Both the position numbers and the translations under genes were made by a program. DNA of 64,000 bases. Origin: Planctomycetes bacterium ADurb.Bin069 (GTDB lineage: Bacteria; Planctomycetota; UBA8108; UBA8890; UBA8898). The first letter of the stretch is position 1. Every line of letters starts with the position of its first letter. Shown piece after piece: positions 9,201 to 19,101 of this stretch. The stretch is from positions 34,176 to 98,175 of the forward strand of contig MWEK01000017.1 in assembly GCA_002070955.1 (NCBI GenBank), given 5' to 3'. Under the pieces are notes generated by a model that worked only from the letters and a program-made list of their open reading frames with translations, was not told where the DNA came from and made no database searches.

Positions 9201-12200
9201 TCAGTTTTTGCAGGGCGCGAAGGACTCGCAGCCCAGATCGTCCTCCGTCGGGTCCGTGCCGCACTCGGCGAAGGGGTCGGGCAGCGCCCCCGCCCCCCCG
9301 AAGAGGTGCCCCAGAACCTTGACCGCATCGGCAATGTCCACCTTGCCGTCGTCGTTGGCATCGGCGGCATCGGCGCAATCGCGGACCTTCTGCTTGCACG
9401 AATCGGACGGCGGGCCGAACAAGTATCCGAGCACGCAGACCGCATCGGCGATGTCGATCTTTCCATCGGCGTTGGCATCGCCGCGCTTGAACTTGGTGCC
9501 GGCGGTGACAACGATGACCTGGACGGTGCACACCGCGTCTTCCGCCTGATCATCGCAGGTGGGATCATCGTCGACGATTACGGTGATGGTCCAGACGCCT
9601 TCGGTCAGGTCGAACACGGCGATATTGTCATCCTGCGACACGGGCTCGAGCACCGTGCCCGACTCGTCCTCCGCCGTGAACGCATACAGAATCGGGTCGC
9701 CCGAGTCATCGCTCGCCGTGCACGTCACGGTGTAGGGGCCCTCGCCGGGACCGCCCTCCACCGCCAAGCCGAGGCAGTGCGTGTCGCCTTCGATGGGACA
9801 GCGCAGCACGATCACCTCGGCGGTGCAGACGGCATCCGACGCCACGTCGCCGCACTCGGGATCATCGTCCGCCAGGGCGCTGATCGTCCAGGTGCCGGGG
9901 GTGAGATCGAAGACGGCGACGTTGCCGGTCTGCGACACGGGCTCGAGCACCGTGCCCGCCCCGTTGTCAGCCTTGAAGACGTACAGCACCGCATCGCGGG
10001 AATCGTCGTACCCCGTCGCCGTGACCGTGAAGAGGCCGGCGAGCGGTCCACCCGCGACCTCGATGCCCGTGCAGTGCGTGTCGCCGCGCTCCGGGCAGCA
10101 GTGGTCGGGACGCATGGCTGCCAAGTCGGCCGCCTCCGCCGGCGAAAGGGCGTAGTTGTACAGGCGCACGTCATCGATCATGCCGTCGAAGAAGCTCGTC
10201 ATCGGATTGGCGGGCGGATCGCTGGCGAGCCTCGAAAGCCGGATGATGCCCCCGAGGGTGGTCGTATCCGGCGCGAACACCGCCGGACGCGCGTAGCTGA
10301 AATCCGTCGCATCGGGCCGGCCGTCGATATACAGGACGACGCGGCCGTTGTTGTCGGCCCAGGCGAAATGGTGCCAGGTGCCGTCGAACACGATTCCGGC
10401 CGAGTGCGCGTGGTCCTTCAAGGCCGTGCCGGCATCATCGCGCAGGAAGAAATCCAGGGTGCCGTCGGCGCCGGCATTGTGCGTTCCCAGGGTGAAAAGC
10501 CCCTGGATGTTCGTCGAGGACGACAAGGCGAACACGCGTCGGTCCGCCTGGGGCAGCCCCCTGACCCAGGCAGCCACGGTGAAGCTCGACTTGGAGACGA
10601 TCGGCATGTGGTTCGCGTGGGCGAGGCGCACCATGCCCGGCGCCGCGTCGCCGAAGAACTCCACCGCTCCCGGCGACGCGCAGTCGAAGCCCTCGTTGAA
10701 ATCGGGTTCCACTTCGACGACCTCCCAAGTCCCGCCGGCCGCGACCGCCTTGATCGCGGCGCCGTGGTTGCCGCCGACGGCGCCGTCGGCCAGATCGCCG
10801 TTCATGTCCAGGTGCGTGACGAGGAACGGCGGCTCCGTGCGGACCACGACCGTGACGGAACAGCCCGCGTCCGCGGCCCGATCGCGGCACCAAATCGAGT
10901 CGTCGACCTCGACCTCCACAATCCACGTTCCGGGCGTGAGGTTGAAGTCCGCGCTCGGCTCGGCCTGCGGCCCGATCTGCCGCACGAATTCCATCGACTC
11001 ATCGCGCAGAACGAAGACGTAGAACATCGGGTCGCCCGAATCATCGACGGCGTCGCACGTAAAGGTGTAGACGCCCTCGACCCCGCCCTCGGGGCCCACA
11101 TAGCTCAGACCGAGGCAATGCGTGTCGCCCTCAACCGGGCAATCGTCGGGCTCGGGGATAAGGGCGAGCACCTCCTCCGGGGAGAGCGCATAGTTGTACA
11201 GGCGCACATCGTCGAGGGCGCCGGCCAAGAAGTTGCTCGCCGTCGCGCGCAAGACGGCCCCGATCGCCGTTCGATCCATGGACATGGGGCCGATGAGCCC
11301 GCGATCGTAGGAAAGCGCGGCCGCATCGCGGATCCCGTCGATGTACAAGACCGCCGCGCCGTTCCCGTCGACCCAGGCAACGTGATGCCACTGGCCGTCG
11401 AGCACCTCGCGGTCCGAGTACGCATGGCCGTAGGAGGCCCCGAGGGAACGGATGAAGATGTCGGCCTTGCCGTTGGCGCCCGTGTTGTGGGTGCCCACGT
11501 TGTAAAGGGGCGTGGTGTTGGTCGACATGCCTTCGGAGAACATGCGCCGGTCGCTCTGCTTCAATCCCTTGACCCAGAAGGCCACGGTGAGGTCGTTGCT
11601 AAGGCAAAGCGGCAGCCCGCGGACCTGCGTCACGTTGACGTAATCATCGACGCCGTCCAACTGGAGCGCGCCGCCCGGCGTCCCGTCGAAGCCCTCGACG
11701 TAGTTCGGGGCCCCGCCCATGAAGGTGCCGTGGTTGCCGTTCCCGCTGGCATCGGCGACGCCGCCGTCGAAGGGAAAGTGCGCCACGAGCATGGGCTTGT
11801 CCGTTACCGTGATCGTCTGGACGCTTACCGCGCCGTCTTTGCAGAGGGGATGGTCGTCCGCCGTGACCGTGATCGTCCATGCGCCGGGCCGCAAGAGCGC
11901 CTGGAGCGCGCCGGTCGTTCCGGCCGCGGCCCAGACCTCGCTCCACGCCGGATTGCTGGCGACGATGGTGTACCAGATCGGGTCGCCCGTCCCGTCGGCG
12001 GCCGTGGCCAGAATCCGGTACCAGCCGGCGGCGTTGCCGGCGGGCCCCTGGGAAGCGGCGACTACCTGGTGGCCGAGGCCGACGAGTCGGACGCCTCGTT
12101 CCTCTATCTGACGCCGGTGATCTCCGTGTCGTAGTAATCGGGATCCCCTTGGACCGCGCAGCCGGCGCACGGCGGCACGACGAGCGCGCTCACCTCTTCC

Positions 12201-12925
12201 GGGCTCAAGGCGTGGTCGTAGATGCGCACATCGTCGATCACCCCCGTGAAGCGGTTCGAGATAGTGGCGCGCCTGATGGCGCCGATCGTCATGGTGTTGA
12301 GGGCGTTCGTGCCCGTAAAGAGCGGGCGCACGTACGTGAACGCGCTGTCCAGAACGCCGTCGATGTAGACGAAGGACTGCGCCAGCATGTTGGCGCCGGC
12401 GCCGACACGCTTGTCGACCCACGCGATATGGTGCCACGTGTTGTCGAAGGCGACCCGCGTCGAGAAACGCTCGACGGTGGTCGACCCGCGGATGTACAGC
12501 TTCACCGTTCCGTCGGTCGGCGACCGCGTGCCGATCGTGACCAGCGGATTGTTGCTGGCGGTGGACCCCTCGGAGAAGACGCGCATGTCGTTCTGCGCCG
12601 GGCCCTTCACCCACATGGCCACGGTGACCGCCGAGTTGAGGTAGATCCCATTGCCGAAGCGCCCCGAGGCATCCACATGCTGCGTCGTCCCGTTGAACCG
12701 CAGGGCGCCGTTCTCCGCGCACGGATACCCCTCGACGTACACAGGGGCGGGCGGGTCCTGGGTGTCGACGAACGCGGCGTCGCGGCCGCTGCCCGACAGG
12801 TCCTCGATGACGAGGGGGGAATCATCAGCTTGGATCGCGTAGTGTGCGATCAGGCCGGCGAACGCCGGCGCCGCGGCACAGAGCGCCGCAATCAAACAGA
12901 ACAACGTCAAACGCGTCGTCTTCAT
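9201..12925 (-). pseudogene. Frameshifted triple-LamG dockerin protein
   Basis: The gene starts at 12925 with a signal peptide (MKTTRLTLFCLIAALCAAAP) and reads through one LamG domain, stopping at 12104-12106 after 273 residues. The homologous sequence continues one frame away (QIEERGVRLVGLGHQ onward). It runs through two more LamG domains, several GDTHCxGL Ig-like modules and a C-terminal dockerin, to the stop at 9201. Restoring one base near 12110 would give a protein of about 1240 residues with the layout of the intact gene at 1313-4606. There is no homopolymer at the break. It may be a true lesion or a sequencing or assembly error. Both halves keep clean coding character, so any loss would be recent. 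The start is supported by GGAGGTAGC upstream. Confidence 0.8.
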
Positions 12926-13074
12926 GGCTCGCTACCTCCATTGTCGACCGCGGCGGAACGCGGCACCGGTCCCTGCGCGGGACCCGTTCGTCGCGTCGCC
13001 GCGCAGAACCTCTGACGCGCTTGCGCCCAGAGGCACGCCCGTGTGCGCTCACCCGCCCTCACCGAACTAAATCC

Positions 13075-13104
13075 ATGCTAATCGAAAAGCCCCTCCCGCG
13101 TCAA
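13075..13104 (-). promoter_or_regulatory. Candidate promoter for the frameshifted LamG gene
   Basis: The minus strand shows TTGACG (13104-13099), an 18-base spacer and TAGCAT (13080-13075), implying a leader of about 140 bases. It is back to back with the promoter of the M16 peptidase genes. Confidence 0.45.
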
Positions 13105-13119
13105 CAAGATCTCGTGGAT

Positions 13120-13148
13120 TTGCGATCCCCCCTCGGGGGGAGTAGAAT
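13120..13148 (+). promoter_or_regulatory. Promoter for the M16 peptidase pair
   Basis: TTGCGA (13120-13125), a 17-base spacer and TAGAAT (13143-13148). The spacer contains an inverted repeat, six C then TC then six G (13127-13140), which could be a protein-binding or structural element. The start codon is about 50 bases downstream. Confidence 0.55.
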
Positions 13149-13201
13149 CCCTCTATCGGCGCGTTCCGGCATGCGGCGCCTTCCGGAAAGAGGAGCAACC
13201 C

Positions 13202-14710
13202 ATGCAGCGTTCACCTGGTTCTGTCGGCCGGGCGGCGGCGGCGGCCGTCCTCGTCCTGTTCGGCATCGCGGCGGCCGCGGCGGACGGCGCGTCCGGGACC
13301 CTCGACTTCCCCGTCATGGAGCACGTCCTGCCCAACGGGCTCAAGCTCCTTATCCTCCCGCGGCGCCACGTGCCCCAGGTCGTGTGCCGTCTGACCTACC
13401 GGGTGGGGTCCGTCAACGAACGGCCGGGCATCACCGGCATCTCCCACATCCTCGAGCACATGATGTTCAAGGGAACCGAGGCCATCGGGGTCAAGGACGC
13501 CGCGAAGGACCGCGACCTCATGGAGCGGATCGAGGCGCTCGCCCGGGAAATCGCGGCGGCGCAGGCGACCCCGGGGAGCGAAGCGCCGGCGGACCTCAAG
13601 GAACGCTTCGAAGCCCTCCGGAAAAAGCAGGACGAGAACCTGATCCCCGAGGAACTCTGGGAACTGTACCGCAAGGCCGGCGGCACGGAATTGAACGCGT
13701 CGACGGACTACGACGCGACCAATTACTACGTGAAGCTTCCCGCGGGCATGGAGGAGCTGTTTTTCTGGTTGGAGTCCGATCGCATGGCCAACGCGGTTTT
13801 CCGGCAGTTCTACCCCGAGATCGAGGTCATCCGAGAGGAGCGGCGCCAACGGGTCGAGGACGCCCCCACGGGCCGGTTCGCCGAACGGCTCAACGCGCTC
13901 TTCTTCGAGGCGCACCCCTATCGCTGGCCGGTCATCGGCTACGACGAGGACATCGCCCGGGTGACGCCGCGGGATCTCGCCGAGCACTACGGGACCTACT
14001 ACCGCCCCAACAACGCCCACGTGACCATCGTCGGCGATGTGGATCCCGCCGCGTGCATCGCCCTGGCGGCGAAGTATTTCGGGCGCATCCCGCGCGGCCC
14101 CGACGCGCCGCCGCCGCCCATCTGCAATCCCCGCGGCGTGGGAGAAACGCGCCTGCGGGCCGCGGCGCCCGCTCCCGACCGGGTGATCGTGTACTACCCC
14201 ACGCCCCCGGAAGGCCACCCCGACAGCCTGGTCATGGACTGCGCCGCCGAAGTCCTCAACGGCTCCGCCGGGCGCCTCCACAAAACGCTCGTCCTGGAGG
14301 CCAAACTCGCCGTGCGCGTCATGGCGTACAATTACACGCGCAGGCACGCCGGCCTCTTCGGCCTGACGGCCATCGCCGCCCCGGGCGCCGATCTGGCGAA
14401 GCTGGAGGCCGCGCTGCTCGCCCAGGCCGACGACCTGACCAAGAACCCGCCCGATGCGGCCGAGCTCGCCCGCGCCAAAATCAGGTACGAGGCGCACTTC
14501 GCCAAGCAGCTCGAAACCCTGATGGGCACGGCGGAGCTCATCGCCGACGGCGAGGCGGCCACCTCGTGGCGCGATGTGGCGACTTATCTGCCGCGTCTAA
14601 GCCGCGTGACGGCGGAGGACATCGCCGGCGGAGCGCGGAAATACCTGGGTTCCGAACGCACGATCGGCGTTCTGACCCGCGCGACGAACGCGGCCGCCGC
14701 GCGGCCGTGA
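13202..14710 (+). CDS. M16 family zinc peptidase, active subunit
   Basis: This 502-residue insulinase/pitrilysin-type peptidase carries a signal peptide and therefore probably acts outside the cytoplasm. The inverted zinc motif HILEH is at residues 82-86. The downstream acidic helix (EIEVIREERRQR, about residues 206-217) should supply the third zinc ligand. The gap between them is longer than usual because of a ~50-residue charged insert after the HxxEH helix. The C-terminal half has the usual non-catalytic M16 domain. The start has GAGGAG six bases upstream. It lies 16 bases before the second M16 gene, so the two are very likely co-transcribed and form a heterodimer, as in other paired bacterial M16 peptidases. 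Confidence 0.9.
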   Translation: MQRSPGSVGRAAAAAVLVLFGIAAAAADGASGTLDFPVMEHVLPNGLKLLILPRRHVPQVVCRLTYRVGSVNERPGITGISHILEHMMFKGTEAIGVKDAAKDRDLMERIEALAREIAAAQATPGSEAPADLKERFEALRKKQDENLIPEELWELYRKAGGTELNASTDYDATNYYVKLPAGMEELFFWLESDRMANAVFRQFYPEIEVIREERRQRVEDAPTGRFAERLNALFFEAHPYRWPVIGYDEDIARVTPRDLAEHYGTYYRPNNAHVTIVGDVDPAACIALAAKYFGRIPRGPDAPPPPICNPRGVGETRLRAAAPAPDRVIVYYPTPPEGHPDSLVMDCAAEVLNGSAGRLHKTLVLEAKLAVRVMAYNYTRRHAGLFGLTAIAAPGADLAKLEAALLAQADDLTKNPPDAAELARAKIRYEAHFAKQLETLMGTAELIADGEAATSWRDVATYLPRLSRVTAEDIAGGARKYLGSERTIGVLTRATNAAAARP

Positions 14711-14726
14711 GAGGAGAGCCTTCCCC

Positions 14727-16160
14727 ATGCAACTGATCTGCCTGCTGCTGGCGTGCGCAAGCCCCGCCGAAGCCGTTCCCTCCCACCCGCGCGAGCTCGC
14801 GTTGACGCCCCGGCCGGCGGCGCCGCCCCGGCCGGAGGATCATCGCGCGCGCCTGGCGGGGGGGCTGGCGGCGTACCTGGGCCGTGATGCGGCGGCGCCG
14901 GCCGTCAGGCTCACGCTGCGCTTCAAAACCGGCGCGTGGCTCGACCCCGCCGGCAAGGAAGGGCTCGCCGAGGGCGCGGCCGCTCTCTTTCGCACAGGCG
15001 GAACGGCGCGGCTCGCTCCCGAGGAGCTCGATCGCGCCCTCGAGGACGGGGCCATCGAAATCTCCGCCGACGCGGAACCCGACGCATTCACGGTCTCGCT
15101 CTGGAGCCTCACGCGCTGCATGGAGCCCGCGCTGCGGCTGCTGGCCGAGATGCTCCGCTCCCCGCGCGTCGATGCCGAACGCCTGGCGGTTTGGAAAGCG
15201 CAGAAGCTGCAGGCCCTCGCCGCGCTCCACGACCGGCCCGACGAGATCCTGCGCCTGTACTGGCGCGATCTGCTCTGGGGGTCCGGGCACGTCGTGGGCC
15301 GCAGGCCGGCGCGGGCCGCCATTGCGGCGATCGAGCCCGCCGACATCAAGGCCTGGCTGGCCGCGTGGCTGACGCCGGGCAACTGCATCCTCGCGGCGAC
15401 CTCCGACCTGCCGGTCGCCGACCTGGCCGCGGCGCTCGATGCGCATTTGGCCGGGTGGGAAGGGGCCGCGGCGGCCTGGCCGCCCCTGCCCGATCCGCTC
15501 CCGCCCGAACCGCCGGGCATCTATGTCGTGCGGCGGGACCTCGCGCAGTGCGCGGTGCGGCTCGGTCACCGGAGCATCAAGTACGGCGATCCCGAGCACC
15601 ACGCCTTGCTCGTCCTTTCCGAGGCCCTGGGCGGCGGCAGCTTCCAGAGCCGCCTCACCGGCCGCGTCAGGGTGCAGGAAGGCTTGACCTACGGCATCGC
15701 CTCCTTCGTCGCGCCGGGCTGGAAGTTCCCCGGCACCGTGTTCATCCAGTTCAATACGGATGCCTCGCGCGCGGCGCGGGCCCTCGCCATCACCATGGAG
15801 GAAATCGAGCGCCTCGCCGCGCACGGACTTCCCGAGGACGAGCTCGCCTCCACCGTGGAAACCATGGTCGCGCGTTTCGCCGGCGCCTTCGAGGATCTGC
15901 ACGGCGCCCTGGCGGCTATTGCCCGGCTCGAGCACGAGGGCCGGCCGCCGGACTACTACACGACCTACGTGGCGCGCCTCCGCGCCCTGACGCGGGCGGA
16001 GATCGCGCAGGCCGCCAAAAAGTTCCTGAAACCCGGCGAAATCCGGGTTCTCATCGCGGGCGATCCCGACAAACTCCGGGAAGGCGCCGCAAAGGATGGG
16101 ATCGCGTTGGAAACCTTCGGCCCCCTGAAGGAGCTGCCGATCCGCAACCCCATGGAGTGA
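14727..16160 (+). CDS. M16 family peptidase, non-catalytic partner
   Basis: This is a 477-residue M16-fold protein. The position of the zinc motif is occupied by GLAEGAAALF, so the HxxEH residues are absent and it should not bind catalytic zinc. It keeps the substrate-binding R/Y region (RVRVQEGLTYGI, about residue 310), which is typical of the inactive subunit of two-chain M16 peptidases. A short hydrophobic N-terminus suggests export together with its partner. GGAGAG upstream supports the start. Confidence 0.88.
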   Translation: MQLICLLLACASPAEAVPSHPRELALTPRPAAPPRPEDHRARLAGGLAAYLGRDAAAPAVRLTLRFKTGAWLDPAGKEGLAEGAAALFRTGGTARLAPEELDRALEDGAIEISADAEPDAFTVSLWSLTRCMEPALRLLAEMLRSPRVDAERLAVWKAQKLQALAALHDRPDEILRLYWRDLLWGSGHVVGRRPARAAIAAIEPADIKAWLAAWLTPGNCILAATSDLPVADLAAALDAHLAGWEGAAAAWPPLPDPLPPEPPGIYVVRRDLAQCAVRLGHRSIKYGDPEHHALLVLSEALGGGSFQSRLTGRVRVQEGLTYGIASFVAPGWKFPGTVFIQFNTDASRAARALAITMEEIERLAAHGLPEDELASTVETMVARFAGAFEDLHGALAAIARLEHEGRPPDYYTTYVARLRALTRAEIAQAAKKFLKPGEIRVLIAGDPDKLREGAAKDGIALETFGPLKELPIRNPME

Positions 16161-16192
16161 CCGGGGGCCGGAGCCCCGGTTCGCGCCGTCCC

Positions 16193-16221
16193 TTCAACCG
16201 GCCGTCCTTCCCGCGTACAAT
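16193..16221 (+). promoter_or_regulatory. Candidate promoter for the gene at 16265
   Basis: TTCAAC (16193-16198), a 17-base spacer and TACAAT (16216-16221), followed by a GGAGG ribosome site at 16252-16256 and the ATG at 16265. Confidence 0.5.
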
Positions 16222-16264
16222 AAGAGCGGCGGCCTCGCCCGGGTCAAAGCCGGAGGACCGGATC

Positions 16265-18598
16265 ATGCTTAAGCGATGCTCGACGGCCTTATTCGCGCTG
16301 TGGTCGGCGGGCATGCTCGCGGGCGCCGACGGCGGCGTCACCGGGTACGGACGCTATCCCAAACTCATCGATCGACCCGCCCTCGGGTATGTTCAGATGT
16401 ACGAGTGGAATCTCTTCCTTTCGCCGCTCGGGGGCACCATCGTCGGGCCGTCGCGGCGCCTCGGCGCCCCGCCGGGCTTGCCCCCCACCCACGACGGCTA
16501 TTACCAAATCACGACGCCCGCCGGCGCGTACTCGATTTACGTCAACCAGCCGCTCTTCTTCGGCCGGCCCGCCGTGGTCCCCGACTGCGCCGTCACGGCG
16601 GGGGCGACGACGGCGCGGCTCATCGCGCCCCCCATGGACTTCACCTGCAATTTCACCGACACCTGGGCGCTCCCCTGGGGGAATGCGTGGTATCAAACCT
16701 TCGTCGCCCGCGGAACCTCCATCACCGGCGTGAGCTTCCGTCTGGCCGGCACGAACGCCGAGGAAGTCGAGGTGTCGATTCTGGCGGCGGACGAAACCAG
16801 GCCGCCTGCGCAGTGGATGAAGGTGAGCGCCGCCGCCGAGCGGCGCGCCCCGGCCAAGACGCTGGCCGACAACTGGGTCAAGTGGCGCTCGAATCTGGTG
16901 CCCGTCACGCCGGGGCGCGCCTACGCCGTGAAGTTGCGCGGCACGCGGGGCGGCGACCTCAAGTTCTCGCCCTTCAACCGCCTCAAGGATGCCCTGAGCT
17001 ATCCCGGCGGGAAAGCCTACGACGCCGCCGGCGCGGCGCAGAACTACGATCTCAACGTGACGGTGTTCTCGGACTCCGACGGCACGGTCATTACGTACAT
17101 CAAGACCACGTCCGAGCTCGGCGAGCTCATCGACGGCTACTACGCCGCGCGCTGGGGCCAGACCTTCAAGGCCATCGGCAGCTCGCTGGCGGCGGTCGAT
17201 GTCTGGGCCGCGGGCGCCGACAGCCGCTGGGATCTCGACTTCACCTTCACGGTGAGGGAAGACGGACCGACCGGAGCGCGCATCGGCCCCGCGAAGACGA
17301 CGAAGGCCGCGTACCAGGCTTTCGGCGCCGGCCTGCACGCGGCGAGCTATCACCGGGGCGAAGTTTCCCTTACGCCCGGACGCACGTACTACGTCGAGTT
17401 CACGAACCCCGCGGGCTTCAATCCTTACATCATGCGCAACCCGCAGGACGCCTACCCCGACGGCACGGGCTACCAGAACGGCTCCCTCCGCAATGACGAC
17501 GTGAGCATGACGATCGTGGAGTACGCGCCGGGCGGCGGCGAAATCGCGGGAACGGTCAGAAACCCGCGGGGCGATCCCGTGCCCGGCGCGGCGATCGCGC
17601 TGACCCCGGGAGCCTACGCCGCGGTGACCGACTCGGGCGGGGCGTTCACCCTGGCGGGCATCGCCGAGGGCGTGTACACCGTGAGCGTCGCCGCGTTCGG
17701 CTTCGAGCCGCACACGCGCACGGGCGTGTTCGTCGGCGAAGGCGCCCTGGTGGAGCTCGATTTCGTCCTGACGGCGCTTCCCTGCGCGACGCCGTTTCAG
17801 AACGGCAGCCTTGAGAACGGCCTCACGGGCTGGACTCCCTACGGCGGCGCGCGGACCACGGTGGAAAGCGGCCCGTGGTTCGCCGACATCGTCGCGGCCG
17901 ACGGCGCCTTCTTCCACGGCAACGCCATCCACGGCGGCACGCTTCCTCCGGGCGGCTTGTACCAGCGCTTCTGCGTGGAGCCGGGACACCGCTATCGCGC
18001 CGCGGCGGCCTCGAACCTTTACTGGATCGGCGGCACCTCGCAGGCGGTGTTGAACCGCGTGGGGCTGGATCCCTCGGGCGGCACGTCGGCGGTCTCGGGC
18101 TCGGTGGTCTGGAGCGCATGGGACCGGCAGCCGCGGGAAGCCACAGCCGGGTGGCGCACCATCACGGTCGAGGCTGAGGCCGCCGGGAACTTCATGACCT
18201 TGTTGCTCGACTTCCGCCAGACGGCCGAGGCGGGCCTCCAATGGCGCATCAACTGCTTCGACGCCGCCGCCGTGACGGATCTCACGCCGCCTGTCCCGCG
18301 CTTCACGCGGGGGGACTGCAACGGCGACCGCAAAGTGGATGTCGGCGACGCGGTCTGTATTCTCGGGTACCTTTTCGCCCAGAGCGCCGCGACCTGCCTC
18401 GACGCGCTGGACGCGCAGGACGACGGGAAGCCGGACATCGCCGACGCGGTTTACCTGCTCCGCTTTCTCTTCGCCTCCGGTCCCCCGCCGCCGCCGCCAG
18501 GGCTTGAGTGCGGGCCCGACCCGACCGGCGACGGGCTGGGTTGCGAGGCCTACGACTGCGGCGGCCATGGGACGCATGGCGAGTACCGGGCGCGGTGA
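16265..18598 (+). CDS. Secreted dockerin protein with carboxypeptidase regulatory-like domain
   Basis: This 777-residue protein has a signal peptide of about 20 residues and a ~400-residue N-terminal part of beta-rich character that I did not recognise. A carboxypeptidase regulatory-like beta sandwich follows (GGEIAGTVRNPRGDPVPGA to about residue 505). Next is a region starting NGSLENGLTGWTPYGG that looks like a carbohydrate-binding jelly roll, then two dockerin loops (DCNGDRKVDVGDAV and DAQDDGKPDIADAV). The start was chosen for GGAGG eight bases upstream; the frame is open further upstream only as an overlap of the previous gene. It has its own promoter. Binding or structural role is inferred. 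Confidence 0.82.
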   Translation: MLKRCSTALFALWSAGMLAGADGGVTGYGRYPKLIDRPALGYVQMYEWNLFLSPLGGTIVGPSRRLGAPPGLPPTHDGYYQITTPAGAYSIYVNQPLFFGRPAVVPDCAVTAGATTARLIAPPMDFTCNFTDTWALPWGNAWYQTFVARGTSITGVSFRLAGTNAEEVEVSILAADETRPPAQWMKVSAAAERRAPAKTLADNWVKWRSNLVPVTPGRAYAVKLRGTRGGDLKFSPFNRLKDALSYPGGKAYDAAGAAQNYDLNVTVFSDSDGTVITYIKTTSELGELIDGYYAARWGQTFKAIGSSLAAVDVWAAGADSRWDLDFTFTVREDGPTGARIGPAKTTKAAYQAFGAGLHAASYHRGEVSLTPGRTYYVEFTNPAGFNPYIMRNPQDAYPDGTGYQNGSLRNDDVSMTIVEYAPGGGEIAGTVRNPRGDPVPGAAIALTPGAYAAVTDSGGAFTLAGIAEGVYTVSVAAFGFEPHTRTGVFVGEGALVELDFVLTALPCATPFQNGSLENGLTGWTPYGGARTTVESGPWFADIVAADGAFFHGNAIHGGTLPPGGLYQRFCVEPGHRYRAAAASNLYWIGGTSQAVLNRVGLDPSGGTSAVSGSVVWSAWDRQPREATAGWRTITVEAEAAGNFMTLLLDFRQTAEAGLQWRINCFDAAAVTDLTPPVPRFTRGDCNGDRKVDVGDAVCILGYLFAQSAATCLDALDAQDDGKPDIADAVYLLRFLFASGPPPPPPGLECGPDPTGDGLGCEAYDCGGHGTHGEYRAR

Positions 18599-19101
18599 GG
18601 CGCCCAGCGGCGGCTCCCCGCTTCTCACCGCTGATCGCCATTCCAGCCCGACGACCGTTTATGAACAAAAGTAAAGGGCGTCGGGTTCTCTCGACGCCCT
18701 TCCGAGAAATGAAGCAAGTAAAAGGAGTAAATGGGTCTTGTGGCTGGTTGGCTTTCTCAACCTCTGTATCTTCTAACTCTATATACGCACGAGAGGGCGG
18801 AAATGTTGCGACGTTCCCGAGGTTTTTGTTGAAATTCATCTCCACCGGCGTTTTTCGCCGAATTAAGACGGTGGCGGGAAGGTCGCACGGCTGTTCCACC
18901 GCCAGAATGAAGCGACACTCACCGGATTGCGGGCGTCCGGCCGCCTCTTGCCTTGCGTCTCCCGTGCCTTCGCGGCGAACCGTCCGCTCAAAGGGCTTTC
19001 CCTTCGCCGAGGCCTGGCATAGAATCTCCCCTGTCTAGGCCGCCGGCAGACCCGGCGGCGAACTCCGGCCCGCGGCGCATTTTTCATGCGAGGTGTTTGT
19101 C
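18599..19101. other. Non-coding stretch with lower GC
   Basis: No convincing gene was found in these ~500 bases. The part from about 18,660 to 18,860 is clearly poorer in GC than everything around it and contains TATATA- and TTTTTG-type runs. It opens with the hairpin at 18674-18701. A short GGCG-loop-CGCC hairpin occurs near 18,850. On the plus strand a TAGAAT (19020-19025) precedes the isomerase gene at 19102, with only a weak -35. The low-GC block could be a small RNA, a remnant of a mobile element or a structured untranslated region. Confidence 0.5.
18674..18701. terminator. Hairpin downstream of the dockerin gene
   Basis: A 10-bp stem (AAGGGCGTCG with CGACGCCCTT) and an 8-base loop lie 75 bases past the stop at 18598. 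On the plus strand no U tract follows. On the minus strand the 3' side reads TTTACTTTTGTT, which would be a better terminator, but no minus-strand gene was identified here. Confidence 0.45.

Noticed and set aside
18303..18899. A 198-codon minus-strand frame starting MEQPCDLPATV
   Set aside because: It runs through the hairpin at 18674-18701 and into the antisense of the dockerin gene; composition is not protein-like.
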